The notes below the pieces were generated by a model, which worked only from the letters and a program-made list of their open reading frames with translations, ran no database searches and was not told the origin of the DNA. From Candidatus Handelsmanbacteria bacterium (GTDB lineage Bacteria; Latescibacterota; UBA2968; UBA8231): a stretch of DNA of 64,000 nucleotides. Below, piece by piece: positions 14,366-23,325 of the stretch (position 1 is the stretch's first letter; every line of letters begins with the position of its first letter). The stretch spans positions 79,717-143,716 of the forward strand of contig VGJS01000003.1 of NCBI GenBank assembly GCA_016867395.1, written 5' to 3'. A program made the translations under genes and the position numbers.

Positions 14366-14490
14366 GACCCCGGAAGTCTTTCTCGGAGAGCGGATGGGTT
14401 GGGAAGGACGCGGGAAGGGTTGAGGGGAGAGTGGAGCAACAGCGAGCAGGGCGGTAAGTCCGCGCCTTGAGAAAGACTGGAGCGGGTCTC
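14366..14490 (+). repeat. Structured intergenic repeat, copy A
   Basis: This stretch between the enolase-family gene and purD has perfect 10-bp outer arms, AGTCTTTCTC (14375-14384) and GAGAAAGACT (14469-14478). The interior contains GGGTTGAGGGGAGAGTGGAG and GCGAGCAGGGC followed by AAGTCCGCG. The same interior blocks recur at 23326-23445 (inverted) and 24711-24880. Confidence 0.7.
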
Positions 14491-14518
14491 TCCCCGACGC
14501 ATACTTAGGAGATTACTT

Positions 14519-15829
14519 ATGAAAGTCCTGGTCGTCGGCAAAGGCGGGCGCGAGCACACCCTGGTCTGGAAACTGGCCCAGAGCCCGCAGGTCGCTAGAC
14601 TCTACGCGGCACCCGGCAACCCCGGCATCGCCGCCCTGGCCGAATGTGTGGACATCCGGGTGGACACCCCCATCACCCAGCCCGAAAAGCTGCGGGCCGA
14701 GATCCTACGCCTGCGCGACTTCGCCCTCGCCCAGCACATCGACCTCACCATAGTGGGCCCCGACGATCCCCTGGCCGCCGGCATTGTGGATTGTTTTCGC
14801 GAGAAAGGCTTGAAAATATTCGGCCCCACCCAGGCCGCCGCCCGCCTCGAAAGCAGCAAAGCCTTCGCCAAGGACCTGATGGCCAGCATCGGGGTGCCCA
14901 CGGCCACCCACCGCACCTTCACCCACAGCGCCGAGGCCGCCGCCTACGTGCGGGCGCAGGGCGCCCCCATCGTGGTCAAGGCCAGCGGCCTGGCCGCGGG
15001 CAAGGGCGCGGTAGTGGCCCGCACCGAGGAGGAGGCCCTGGAGGCCCTCGCCCAGATCATGGAGCAGCGCATCTTCGGCAGCTCAGGGGCCGAGGTGGTG
15101 ATCGAGGAATTCATGGAGGGGGAGGAGGTCTCCCTCTTCGCCCTGTGCGACGGGGAGCACTACCAGTTGCTGGCCCCCGCCCAGGACCACAAGGCCATCG
15201 GCGAGGGAGACACCGGCCCCAATACCGGCGGCATGGGCGCCTATGCCCCGACCCCGGCCATGACCCCAGAGCTGGTGGCCCAGGCCGAGAAGCGGATCAT
15301 CCGCCCGGTATTGGCCGAGATGAAGAAGAGCGGCTGCCCCTTTGAAGGCGTGCTCTACTGCGGCCTGATGCTCACTGCCCAGGGGCCCAAGGTGGTGGAG
15401 TTCAACGCCCGCTTCGGGGACCCAGAAACCCAGGTGCTCCTCCCGCTGCTTAAAACCGACCTGGCCGAGGTCTTCCTCGCCGCCTGCGAGCATCGCCTAG
15501 ACCAGGTGCGGATCGAGATGAGTCCCCAGGCCGCCGTCTGCGTGGCCCTGGCCTCGGCGGGTTACCCTGGGCCGGTGAAAAACAGCTTTGAGATCACGGG
15601 ACTAGAAAGCCTGGACGGGAAGGAGGAACTGCTGGTCTTCCACGCCGGCACGGCCCTCGTTGAGGGGCGGCTGGTGACTGCCGGGGGCCGGGTCCTGAAC
15701 ATCACCGCCCTGGCCGACGACCTCCCCGGGGCCGTGGCCCGCGCCTACGAGGGGGTGGGGAGGGTCCATTTCGAGGGGGCCTATTGCCGGCGCGACATCG
15801 CCCACCGCGCCCTGAGGCCTAAAAAATAG
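14519..15829 (+). CDS. purD: Phosphoribosylamine-glycine ligase
   Basis: GAR synthetase: joins phosphoribosylamine and glycine with ATP in purine synthesis. The 436-aa product is full length. It begins MKVLVVGKGGREHTLVWKL and shows the ATP-grasp features VKASGLAAGKGAVVA, EEFMEGEEVSLFALCDG and the family signature FNARFGDPETQVLLP. AGGAG sits 8 nt before the ATG. It is apparently monocistronic: no other purine gene is adjacent, and a structured repeat lies just upstream. Confidence 0.97.
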   Translation: MKVLVVGKGGREHTLVWKLAQSPQVARLYAAPGNPGIAALAECVDIRVDTPITQPEKLRAEILRLRDFALAQHIDLTIVGPDDPLAAGIVDCFREKGLKIFGPTQAAARLESSKAFAKDLMASIGVPTATHRTFTHSAEAAAYVRAQGAPIVVKASGLAAGKGAVVARTEEEALEALAQIMEQRIFGSSGAEVVIEEFMEGEEVSLFALCDGEHYQLLAPAQDHKAIGEGDTGPNTGGMGAYAPTPAMTPELVAQAEKRIIRPVLAEMKKSGCPFEGVLYCGLMLTAQGPKVVEFNARFGDPETQVLLPLLKTDLAEVFLAACEHRLDQVRIEMSPQAAVCVALASAGYPGPVKNSFEITGLESLDGKEELLVFHAGTALVEGRLVTAGGRVLNITALADDLPGAVARAYEGVGRVHFEGAYCRRDIAHRALRPKK

Positions 15830-15876
15830 CGCTACCTTTTGCGGGAAGGCACTCGACGCTGTGCCACAATGCCCTC

Positions 15877-16167
15877 TCAGGCGATGATGTCCACCACCCC
15901 GCCCCTGCCCCGCAGCTGGCGGACTTGGTCGTCCTGGGCCCGCTGGGCGGACTTGTCCTGGTCGCGGCGGGACTGGACCTGCTGGCTCTGGCGCTGCTCC
16001 TCCTGGGAGCGGGTGATCCGCACCTGGGCGCGATCCTGGGTCTGTTCGGTGCGCTGCTGGGGGACCTCCTGCTTGCGCTCGGCGCCCTGCGCCCGCTGCG
16101 TGGCCCCTCCCCCGTTGGCCAGGGTCTGGGGGCTGCCGGTGCGTACTGGGCTGCTGGCCTGAAGCAT
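15877..16167 (-). CDS. Hypothetical 96-aa Gln/Arg-rich protein
   Basis: Unrecognised small protein between purD and folB, on the opposite strand. It is rich in Q, R, E and S, with a predicted long helix (about residues 25-80, for example EEQRQSQQVQSRRDQDKSAQ). It ends RGRGGVVDIIA. AAAGGGA 5-6 nt before the ATG at 16167 supports this start. The same C-terminal pattern (acid or Asn, two aliphatics, Ala) occurs in two other small proteins of this window at 53890 and 57461. No known domain is recognised. The opposite-strand frame is a hydrophobic shadow. Confidence 0.5.
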   Translation of the reverse strand: MLQASSPVRTGSPQTLANGGGATQRAQGAERKQEVPQQRTEQTQDRAQVRITRSQEEQRQSQQVQSRRDQDKSAQRAQDDQVRQLRGRGGVVDIIA

Positions 16168-16280
16168 TTTGTCCCTTTGCCCTCGCGGTGGGTGCGTGCC
16201 GTTGAGCAAAATGGACAATGCCCCACCCCCTGTCAAGCCGTTTGACAGGAGGTGCCCGGCCGGACAAATTATCCTCCGCC

Positions 16281-16646
16281 ATGCCCCCCGACGTCCTGCG
16301 CCTGCGCAACATGCGCTTCTTCGCCTACCACGGCCTCTTCCCCCAGGAGGGGGAGCTGGGCCAGCGCTTTGAGGTGGACCTTGAAATCCACCGCGATTTC
16401 GCCGCCGCCGGGCGCAGCGACCAGGTGGAGGACACCATTGACTACCAGCGCGTGTACCAGTTAGTCGAGGAGGTAGTCACCCGCCGGCGCTTCAAGCTGG
16501 TCGAGACCCTGGCCGAACACCTCGCCCAGGCCGTGGGCCAGGCCCTAGCTCCCGTCCGCCTGACCGTGCGGGTGCGCAAGCCCCACCCCCCGGTGGCCGC
16601 CCATTTCGACGGGGTCGAGGTGGAGTTGCAGCGCAGCTATGACTGA
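16281..16646 (+). CDS. folB: Dihydroneopterin aldolase
   Basis: Makes 6-hydroxymethyl-dihydropterin from dihydroneopterin in folate synthesis. The 121-aa product is typical. It has FFAYHGLFPQEGELGQRFEV at the N-terminus (compare the usual HG-Y-EE-GQ-F), DTIDYQRVYQLVEEVV, LVETLAEHLAQ with the conserved Glu, and the strand VRVRKPHPP containing the conserved Lys. The ATG at 16281 is chosen over an upstream in-frame ATG at 16218 because family homology begins here. Its stop overlaps the folK start by 8 bases. Confidence 0.93.
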   Translation: MPPDVLRLRNMRFFAYHGLFPQEGELGQRFEVDLEIHRDFAAAGRSDQVEDTIDYQRVYQLVEEVVTRRRFKLVETLAEHLAQAVGQALAPVRLTVRVRKPHPPVAAHFDGVEVELQRSYD

Positions 16647-17145
16647 GCTGGCCTTTGTCGCCCTAGGCTCCAACCAGGGCGACCGCCGGGCCTACCTCCA
16701 GGCGGGCCTGGACGACCTTGCCGCCCTGGAGGGGGTAGAGGTGCAGGGGGCCTCGGCCGTGTACGAGACCGCGCCAGTGGGGTACACGGACCAGCCCTTC
16801 TTCCTCAACGCCGCTGCATCCCTGCGCACCACCCTGGACCCCGAAGCCCTGTTGCTGGGCCTGCAACAGATCGAGTTCCGTCACCTGCGCCAGCGCCAGA
16901 TCCACTGGGGGCCGCGCACCCTGGACCTGGACCTGCTCCTGCACGGTAGCCACACCGCCGCCACCCCCGCCCTGCAACTGCCCCACCCCCGCATGCTGGA
17001 CCGCTGCTTCGTCCTGGCCCCCTTGTGCGACCTGGCCCCGGATCTGCCCCACCCCTGCACCGGCCGGCTCCTCGGCGACCACTACCGCGACCTCGACTGC
17101 CGCGACCAGTTGCGCCAGGCCGGCCGGCTGCGCCTGCCGGGTTGA
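16639..17145 (+). CDS. folK: 2-amino-4-hydroxy-6-hydroxymethyldihydropteridine pyrophosphokinase
   Basis: HPPK transfers pyrophosphate from ATP to the FolB product, the next step of folate synthesis. The 168-aa protein has FVALGSNQGDRRAYL, QIHWGPRTLDLDLLLHG and LPHPRMLDRCFVLAPLCDLA, all family signatures including the DLD metal-binding pair. The start overlaps folB, so the two are an operon. folP and folE are not present here. Confidence 0.95.
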   Translation: MTELAFVALGSNQGDRRAYLQAGLDDLAALEGVEVQGASAVYETAPVGYTDQPFFLNAAASLRTTLDPEALLLGLQQIEFRHLRQRQIHWGPRTLDLDLLLHGSHTAATPALQLPHPRMLDRCFVLAPLCDLAPDLPHPCTGRLLGDHYRDLDCRDQLRQAGRLRLPG

Positions 17146-17248
17146 CATTTTTGGCCCGGCGCCCGCCTCTCCCCCGTGGTTAAAGTTGGCCTTTCTATTT
17201 GCCGAAAACTCTAATGAAGGCCCGCATAACAACGAGCGAATCTCAACC

Positions 17249-18157
17249 ATGATCGATACCCAGAGCACACCCTTTCCCCCTCCTCCCCCGGTGCTGAGCG
17301 GCAGCCTCAGCCGGCAGGGGAACACCGAGGTCAACGCCGCTCCGGCCGCCGTGGCCCCCGAGGCTGCGCCGGCGCCCGAGGTGAAGGAACTGGCCGAAGA
17401 GGCAGTGCCCAAGATCGCCGCTTTCCCGCAGGTGCTGGAGTCCTTCTTCTACCGCTACCAGCTTGGCATGGATTTCTCCTTCGCCGCCTCGGCGGGGGAG
17501 GTGGACACCACCCTGCCCGGCCCCCAGTTGCCGCCCCCCGAGGCCCCGGCCCCCGAGCCGACGCCGATGCGCTTCTCCGGCACCCCCGAACCGGGCAGCC
17601 GGCGGGCGGTGATCGCCAGCGCCTTCGCGGAGGTGCGTAGTTTCCAGGTCCGCACCTTCGCCCAGCACACCAACAACCTGGCCGGCCAGCTCAGCCCAGC
17701 CACCGGCGAGAAGCTGCGCCAGACCAGCCGCAGCGTCGGCCGGGCCTTCTTGATGGACTTCTCGATGAAGGTCTCTTTCCTGCACCAGTTCTCGCGCCAG
17801 TCCCAGACCCTGTCCGGCCAGAGCGATGGCGTGCTGAGCAAGTACCTCGACCTCTCCAGGACCCTCAGCGTGCACTCCGCCGGCGACGCCCAAGCCTTCT
17901 TCAACCAGGTGGACGATCTCCTCGCCCAGACCGAAGACACCTTGCACGGCGGCGTGGACGCCTTCCTGCAGGAGATGAAGGGGCAATTGGGGTTGGATGA
18001 GGAGGGGATGGCGGCGATGGGCGAATTCCTGCACGAGGGTATCGCCGATTTCTTTGCCACTGCCGGCGACTTCCTCGACCAGGCCGAGGCCCAGTTCGCC
18101 GGCCAGGCCCCCGCCGACCTGCCGCCCCCACAGGTGGAGGCGACCCTCGCCGCCTAG
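17249..18157 (+). CDS. Hypothetical protein, mostly helical (302 aa)
   Basis: Unrecognised protein. Residues 1 to about 100 are low complexity and rich in P, A and E (PFPPPPPV near the N-terminus; LPPPEAPAPEP). The remainder, from FAEVRSFQVRTFAQHTNNL onward, is predicted helical, with many Q, S, F and L residues. It has no signal peptide or membrane segment. The ATG at 17249 is preferred over 17186 because the upstream residues are not protein-like; only a weak ribosome binding site is seen. It follows folK by about 100 bases. Codon use matches its neighbours, so it is likely expressed, but no function can be assigned. Confidence 0.6.
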   Translation: MIDTQSTPFPPPPPVLSGSLSRQGNTEVNAAPAAVAPEAAPAPEVKELAEEAVPKIAAFPQVLESFFYRYQLGMDFSFAASAGEVDTTLPGPQLPPPEAPAPEPTPMRFSGTPEPGSRRAVIASAFAEVRSFQVRTFAQHTNNLAGQLSPATGEKLRQTSRSVGRAFLMDFSMKVSFLHQFSRQSQTLSGQSDGVLSKYLDLSRTLSVHSAGDAQAFFNQVDDLLAQTEDTLHGGVDAFLQEMKGQLGLDEEGMAAMGEFLHEGIADFFATAGDFLDQAEAQFAGQAPADLPPPQVEATLAA

Positions 18158-18366
18158 CCCAGACGGCGCGCCAGCTCGGGCAATACTTTCCCTAGTTCCC
18201 GCTCCAGCGGCACCTGTTTGGCCTCCAGCATCTGGGTTAGGTGGGGAAAGGTGTGGTCGTTGCCGTACGGGTAGTCCCGCGAGAATAGGCCGAAGGGACT
18301 GGCCCGGTACGCCTCGGTCGTCTCCCGCCCCAGCCGGACGCCGATCTCCTGCAGGGTCTCGCCCAC
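18154..18366 (-). CDS. Small ORF downstream of the GH4 gene (70 aa)
   Basis: Starts 7 bases after the GH4 stop, on the same strand, and ends overlapping the stop of the convergent 17249 gene by four bases. The sequence (for example YRASPFGLFSRDYPYGNDHT) looks like real coding but matches no family I recognise. It may be the C-terminal remnant of a longer gene whose upstream part was lost, or a small independent protein. Confidence 0.4.
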   Translation of the reverse strand: MGETLQEIGVRLGRETTEAYRASPFGLFSRDYPYGNDHTFPHLTQMLEAKQVPLERELGKVLPELARRLG

Positions 18367-18373
18367 TGCCGCC

Positions 18374-19702
18374 TCAGAAGTCGATGCGCCTGAAGTTGGG
18401 CAGGTACGCCTGGTTCTGGCGGAGCATCTGGCGCACCATCTGCCTGATCTCCCCCAGCGAGAGCACCGCGGCGGTCAGCGGGTCGTGGGCCACGGCCTGG
18501 TAGATGAGGCGCGGGTCGCCGCTGAGGCAGCCCTCCACCGCCATCATCTCGATCTGGGCGCTCAGGCCGGTGAGCATGGCGCACTGGGGCGGCAGGGCCC
18601 CCACCCGGATCGGCTCCAACAGGTTGCGGGTGGCCAGCACCGGCACCTCGACGCAGGCCCCCTGGGGCAGGTTGTCGATGAGGCGGTCGTTGGGCACGTT
18701 GCCGTTGAATTTGTACGGCTCGCCCCCCACCCAGGCGTTGGTGATGTACGCGGCGTACTCGTGGCCGCGCTTCAGGGAGATGGGCGACTCGCTGGCCAGC
18801 CACGCCTTCACCTGCTGCCGCCAACTCTTCTCGCGCTTCTGGTACTCCTTGAGGATGTAGGCGTAGTGGCCGGGGTTCCAGCCCGTGCCCTTGGTGCAGT
18901 GCTGGCGGATCAGGTCCGGGCGCTTGCGGAACCACCAGTTGTATTCCGAGTTGTGGCCCGAGGACTCGGTGACGTAGTAGTCGAGGGCCAGGAACATCTC
19001 GTTGCGCACCTGCTCATGATTGTAGATCTCCGGGTCGGTGGCCACCCGCTTGCGCAGGCGGGGGTACAGGTCCTTGCCTTTGTGCTCGAACTTAGTGAAC
19101 CAGGCCATGTGGTTGATGCCGGCGCAGACGTAGTCCACCGCCTCTGGCCTGACCCCGGCCCAGCCGGCCAGCATCGCCGAGGTGCCCTGCACGCTGTGGC
19201 ACAGCCCGGTGCTGACCACCCGGGTCTCCCGCTGCATCGCGTGGCAGAGCATGGCCATGGGGTTGGTGTAGTTGAGCATGATCGCCTTGGGGCAGAGTTC
19301 CTCCATGTCCCTGGCGATGGCCAGCATCTCAGGGATGGTGCGCAGGGCGCGGAAGATGCCGCTGGGACCGCGGGTGTCGCCCACATTGGTGTCCACCCCG
19401 TACTGCTTGGGGATGAGGATGTCGTGCTGCCAGACCCGAGTGCTGCCGCAGAGGATGGTGACCATCACCGCGTCGGCCCCTTCGAGCACCTGGCGCCGGT
19501 CGCTGGCGCATACCAGCTTGGCCTGATACTTGCCCTGGTCGATGATCTTCTGGCAGGCGCGGCGGGCAAAATCGAGGCGTTGCTTGTTGATGTCGACCAA
19601 CGCGATCTGGGCGTCGGCCAGCCGGGGAAAGGTGAGCAGGTCGCGGACCAGGCCGCGGGTGAAGCCGAAGCTGCCAGCGCCGATGAACACCACCTTGGCC
19701 AT
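18374..19702 (-). CDS. Glycoside hydrolase family 4, alpha-galactosidase-like
   Basis: GH4 enzymes use NAD and Mn2+ to cleave glycosides by an oxidation-elimination route. The 442-aa protein begins [20 protein letters not shown] (NAD site), has NYTNPMAM, the metal-ligand segment GLCHSVQGT, and [10 protein letters not shown] with the His ligand. The CHSVQGT motif is like that of MelA-type alpha-galactosidases, but alpha-glucosidase or alpha-glucuronidase activity cannot be excluded. AAAGGA precedes the ATG. It lies next to PhyH and sialidase-like genes, in keeping with use of complex carbohydrates. Confidence 0.9.
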   Translation of the reverse strand: MAKVVFIGAGSFGFTRGLVRDLLTFPRLADAQIALVDINKQRLDFARRACQKIIDQGKYQAKLVCASDRRQVLEGADAVMVTILCGSTRVWQHDILIPKQYGVDTNVGDTRGPSGIFRALRTIPEMLAIARDMEELCPKAIMLNYTNPMAMLCHAMQRETRVVSTGLCHSVQGTSAMLAGWAGVRPEAVDYVCAGINHMAWFTKFEHKGKDLYPRLRKRVATDPEIYNHEQVRNEMFLALDYYVTESSGHNSEYNWWFRKRPDLIRQHCTKGTGWNPGHYAYILKEYQKREKSWRQQVKAWLASESPISLKRGHEYAAYITNAWVGGEPYKFNGNVPNDRLIDNLPQGACVEVPVLATRNLLEPIRVGALPPQCAMLTGLSAQIEMMAVEGCLSGDPRLIYQAVAHDPLTAAVLSLGEIRQMVRQMLRQNQAYLPNFRRIDF

Positions 19703-19799
19703 GCGGATTCCTTTCTGAGAGGATGAGACGGGTAGGAAGGGCTATAAATGGTACGGTGCTACTTTCCCCGCCGGCTGTCAAACTGGCCAGGCCCTACTT

Positions 19800-20588
19800 C
19801 TATTCGTAGATCACCGGGCACATGTTTAGGTCGTTGAGGTGGGAGACGTAGTAGTCCGTGGCCCCGGGGACAGGGCGGGCGTTTTCGGTGCGCATGTGCA
19901 GGGCAAAGCTGCGGCGCGGCTGGGCGGAGCCGTTGGGGCCGCTGCCGTGGTAGGTGAGGGCGTGGTGGCAGCTCACCGCCCCCGGCGCCATCAGCGCCGG
20001 CACCTCGCGCCAGGTCTGACCCGCCGGCACCGGGATCCCGCTCCGCTGGGCATCGTGGTCGGTGCCGAAGAAATCCCCCCTCCCCAAAAAACCCCAGTGG
20101 TGGGACCCGGGCACAAAGCACATGGGTCCCGAGTCTGCGCCCACCTCACTAACAGCCACCCAGGCGGTGAAGACCTCGCTGCCCTCCTGCCAGTAGCTCC
20201 AGTACTGCCGGTCCTGGTGCCAGCCGATATTGCCGGCCTCGTCGCCTCCCGGCGGCTTGTACAGCATCTGCACCGCCCAGACCTGGATGCGCCGGGCGGC
20301 CGTGATCATGGCGGCCCAACGGCCCACCTCGGGGTGGGTGACCAACTGGCGGATGGTGCGGTCGGAGAGGTGGGGCTGGTCGATCTTGCGGATCTTGGTG
20401 GGGCTGTCCCCCGGCTTCCAATGGGCAAGGGGTGTCGCCCCGGTCTCGTACTCCCCCTGCATCACCGCGTCCATGCGCGGGATAACCCGGGCCAGCAATT
20501 CGGGCTCGATCAGGGGCGGGGCGACACAGTAACCGTCGCGCTGAAACTGCGTGCGTGCGGCTTGCATGATCTCTTGGCTGGTGCTCAT
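19800..20588 (-). CDS. Phytanoyl-CoA dioxygenase family protein (1 of 3)
   Basis: Fe(II)/2-oxoglutarate oxygenase of the PhyH family; hydroxylates an unknown small molecule. The 262-aa protein shows the metal triad in IGWHQDRQYWSYW (H-x-D) and CHHALTYHGSGPN (distal His), followed by RRSFALHM containing the likely 2-oxoglutarate-binding Arg. The start at 20588 has GAGAGGACGAG just upstream; the open frame continues further upstream to 20753 but without protein-like sequence. It sits in a run of same-strand genes that includes two more PhyH genes, a DegT remnant and an EVE protein. Confidence 0.9.
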   Translation of the reverse strand: MSTSQEIMQAARTQFQRDGYCVAPPLIEPELLARVIPRMDAVMQGEYETGATPLAHWKPGDSPTKIRKIDQPHLSDRTIRQLVTHPEVGRWAAMITAARRIQVWAVQMLYKPPGGDEAGNIGWHQDRQYWSYWQEGSEVFTAWVAVSEVGADSGPMCFVPGSHHWGFLGRGDFFGTDHDAQRSGIPVPAGQTWREVPALMAPGAVSCHHALTYHGSGPNGSAQPRRSFALHMRTENARPVPGATDYYVSHLNDLNMCPVIYE

Positions 20589-20599
20589 CTCGTCCTCTC

Positions 20600-21208
20600 T
20601 CAGCGTTTCTGGCCCAGCAGGGCCCCGGCCACCTTGCGCAATGCTTTGGCGGCTGCCCGCGCCTCGGCCGGGGTGTTGTGCTGGGTCAGGTTGACGACCG
20701 CCAGCCTTTCGTGGGCGCTCAGGGCATTGGGCGCCACATCCAGTGGATAGCATCCCTTCTTAAGCCGGCCCGGCCGGTAGGCGCGGAAGGCGCCGGGGCT
20801 GCGGTTGAGGGTGCGAAAGACCTCCCAGCCGGGCACATAGCGCTGCGGGCCAGCCCCGCAGGGAATGCCCTCGGCCTTAAGCATGGCGCAGAATCGGTCC
20901 GCCTTCACCCCCAGGATTTCTGGATCAACGACAAAGAGCGCCCACCAGAAGCTGGGCCGCGCCCCCCTGGGCTGGGGCTGGGGCGCGATGCCAGGCACCC
21001 CGGCAATCCCCTCGTAGAAAGCCTCGCCAAAAGTCTGGCGCTGGGCCGTCCATTTGGGCAAGCGGCGCAGCTGCACCCGGGCCAGGGGCAGGGCCGGCCC
21101 GGAGAGCAGCTCCTCCAGGCCCGCCAGCTCCTCGGCAAAGTGAAAGCTGCCCGTGCGCCAGGGGCGGGGATGCACCGGCTTGCCGCCATTGATCGCCAGC
21201 TGGGACAT
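20600..21208 (-). pseudogene. Internally deleted DegT/DnrJ/EryC1-type aminotransferase
   Basis: A 202-codon open frame containing only the two ends of a DegT-family PLP aminotransferase. The N-terminus is LAINGGKPVHPRPWRTG. The C-terminal domain is SFWWALFVVDPEILGVKADR and AMLKAEGIPCGAGPQRYVPG. Compared with the complete 407-aa relative at 40119, about 200 residues in the middle are absent, including the cofactor-binding loop and the Schiff-base Lys. The deletion kept the frame, so a protein could be made, but it cannot be an aminotransferase. An AAGGAG ribosome binding site remains. Confidence 0.75.
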
Positions 21209-21223
21209 CGCAAGGCTCCTTCT

Positions 21224-21643
21224 TCAGCGCGGGGGCTCGCCGGCCAATTCCATCACCGCCTCCCACTCCGCCGCAGTGACCGGCGATACGCTCAGCCGCC
21301 CCTGGCGCACCACCCCCATCTGCGAGAGCAATGGATGTTTCCTGAGTTCCCCCAGCGACACGGACCGCGTCAGGGCTTTGCCGGCCCGCACGTCCACGTT
21401 GACCCAGCGCGGGTCGTCGGACTTGGGGTCCGGGTACGCAGGCCGCACCACCTCGGCGGTGCCGACCACCCCAGGGTTGGTCTGGGAATGGTACACCAGA
21501 CACAGATCGCCCACCTGCATGGCCGCCAGGTTGTTGCGGGCCTGGTAATTTCGCACTCCATCCCAAGCCGTCTGCCGCTCGCGCTGCAGATCCGCAAAGG
21601 AATAGGTCTCGGGGTCGGACTTGATCAGCCAGTACTGCATCAT
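21224..21643 (-). CDS. EVE-domain protein
   Basis: A 139-aa protein consisting of one EVE domain, a PUA-like fold thought to bind modified bases in nucleic acids. It has YWLIKSDPETYSFADLQRER, WDGVRNYQARNNL and GDLCLVYHSQTNPGVVGTAEV, characteristic of the family. Its ATG overlaps the stop of the upstream PhyH gene (ATGA), so it is probably co-translated with it. EVE proteins often occur near defence or stress genes, but none is seen here and the link to dioxygenases is unexplained. Confidence 0.92.
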   Translation of the reverse strand: MMQYWLIKSDPETYSFADLQRERQTAWDGVRNYQARNNLAAMQVGDLCLVYHSQTNPGVVGTAEVVRPAYPDPKSDDPRWVNVDVRAGKALTRSVSLGELRKHPLLSQMGVVRQGRLSVSPVTAAEWEAVMELAGEPPR

Positions 21644-22413
21644 CCCTGCACCCCGCCGGTGCTGCCGCGGGTGGCGCGGTGGTTCCAGCCGCTCAGCGTC
21701 AGGCGCAGGTTGGTGTGGGTGTTGCCCGCCTCAACCTCGTCGTCGCCGGCGTGGAGTTGGGCCAGCACGGTCTTGCGCAGGGCCTGCGAGGTGTTGGGCA
21801 TGGAGCCGTGCAGGGTGAAGTAGTGGAAGAAGAAGACGTCGCCCGGTTCGGCCTCCACCACCGTCGCCCCGGAGAGGGGATACTTCCCGGTCAGTTCCGC
21901 GTTCTGGCCGCCCCCCATCATCCCCTGTTGCCGGCCCAGGCGGTGCGAGCCTGGGTAGACCCGCACGCAGCCCATCTGGTCGGTGGCCGCAGAGACGTGG
22001 ACGATGCCGGCGATCATCTTGTCCTCGACCGTGGGGAAGTACTGCCAGTCCTGGTGCACGGGAAAGGCCGCGCCCTTCTCGGGCGGTTTCTGGAAGAGCT
22101 TGGTGTGGTGCAGGATGACATCGGGCCCAAGGATGGCCTGCGCGACCGCCAGGAAGCGCTCCTGCTGCAATGCCCGCAGCCATACCGCCGAGTAGCACTG
22201 TACATTGTGGGTGTGGAGGACCACCGAGTCCTCGGCCTCGACATCTTTAGTCAGCGGGCTACCCCAGCGGGCATTAACCCGGTCGCCGCCTTCGAGCAAC
22301 TGGGCGACGATGCGGTCGAAGTCGGCCTCCAGTTCGGCCACCTCCGCCGGGCAGTACACCGCCTTGGCCAGGTAGTAGCCCTGCTCGCTGAAAACACTTT
22401 TGATCTCGCTCAT
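21640..22413 (-). CDS. Phytanoyl-CoA dioxygenase family protein (2 of 3)
   Basis: Fe(II)/2-oxoglutarate oxygenase, about 257 aa. Metal ligands are FPVHQDWQYFP (H-x-D) and FHYFTLHGSMPNTS (distal His). The residues LHHTKLFQKPPEKG and VRVYPGSHRLG are typical of PhyH proteins. The start is at 22413 (MSEIKSVF) or two codons upstream. The sequence is clearly distinct from the copies at 19800 and 22427, so the three are not recent duplicates. Substrate unknown. Confidence 0.9.
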   Translation of the reverse strand: MSEIKSVFSEQGYYLAKAVYCPAEVAELEADFDRIVAQLLEGGDRVNARWGSPLTKDVEAEDSVVLHTHNVQCYSAVWLRALQQERFLAVAQAILGPDVILHHTKLFQKPPEKGAAFPVHQDWQYFPTVEDKMIAGIVHVSAATDQMGCVRVYPGSHRLGRQQGMMGGGQNAELTGKYPLSGATVVEAEPGDVFFFHYFTLHGSMPNTSQALRKTVLAQLHAGDDEVEAGNTHTNLRLTLSGWNHRATRGSTGGVQG

Positions 22414-22426
22414 CGGCATTCCTCGT

Positions 22427-23251
22427 TCACTGGCAGACCTCCAGGCAATCCGGCGCTTCCCCCTCGGGGTAGCGGTCGAGGTAGCGCTGCATCACCTGCC
22501 TGGCCGGCGCGGGGAAACGCCCCAGGTGCCCGGGCGTCAAGAACGCCTCGCGCTGCCCGTGCTCGTGTTTCATCACCAGGCACTCCTCTCGCCAGAAGGC
22601 ACAGTGGAGACTCCAGCGCATCCGCCCCTCGGGGTTGCAGCCGCGGTGCCAGAGGTTGGCGTTGTAGTAGACGATGTCCCCCGGCTCCACCTCGACCACC
22701 AGGGCCTCGGGCATCTGCGCCCCCTCGCCGGCCTTGGCGGCCGCGATCTCGGCCGGGGTAGAGGCGCGCAGATGGCTGGCGGGGACGATGTTGAGGAAGC
22801 GATCGCCGGGCAAAAGCGGCGCGTTGAACTGCACGCTGCGGCCGTGGAAGCGGCGCAGGAACCCCTCCTCGTCGGGGTCGCCGGGTTTGCCCAGGTCGCG
22901 GTGCCAGCCCTGGAGGTAGGGCCTGCCCCCGCCGCCGGCCAGCATGCCGAAGAGGCTGTGGCGCACCGGCCCGACCAGGGCTTCGAGGTGGGGGGCCAGG
23001 TCCTCGGCCAGCCACGCGGCGTACGCCGGGTCGAGCTTGTCCGGGTGCAGGAGGTGGCTGATCCGCTCAGGGATGCCCCGCTCCTGGTCGATCCAGCGCA
23101 ACTCGGCCTGGCCGGCCTGGGCCCGTGCCACCAACCCCTCCACCGCCCCGCGCAGCGCCTCGACCCGCTGGGGGCTAAAGACCTGGCGGAGGATCACATA
23201 CCCTTGGGTATCGAAATCGACCCGCTCATCCGGGATGAGACTGCGCACCAT
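22427..23251 (-). CDS. Phytanoyl-CoA dioxygenase family protein (3 of 3)
   Basis: A 274-aa member of the PhyH family. Ligands are LQGWHRDLGKPGDP (H-x-D) and NANLWHRGCNPEGRMRWS, which carries the distal His and the Arg. It begins VDFDTQGYVILRQVFSP, the usual opening of these proteins. It is the first gene of the minus-strand run 23251 to 19800. A structured repeat lies in the gap upstream. The substrate is unknown. Confidence 0.9.
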   Translation of the reverse strand: MVRSLIPDERVDFDTQGYVILRQVFSPQRVEALRGAVEGLVARAQAGQAELRWIDQERGIPERISHLLHPDKLDPAYAAWLAEDLAPHLEALVGPVRHSLFGMLAGGGGRPYLQGWHRDLGKPGDPDEEGFLRRFHGRSVQFNAPLLPGDRFLNIVPASHLRASTPAEIAAAKAGEGAQMPEALVVEVEPGDIVYYNANLWHRGCNPEGRMRWSLHCAFWREECLVMKHEHGQREAFLTPGHLGRFPAPARQVMQRYLDRYPEGEAPDCLEVCQ

Positions 23252-23325
23252 GCCTACCCTCCTTTGTGGCCCCGTAAAAAAAGCTGCCTCGCCGATTTAC
23301 TGTCAACCGGGCGTCGAGGGACAAC

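Noticed and set aside
15925..16245. Plus-strand hydrophobic ORF before folB.
   Set aside because: It is the antisense image of the Q/R-rich minus-strand ORF, which has a ribosome binding site and ordinary protein composition.
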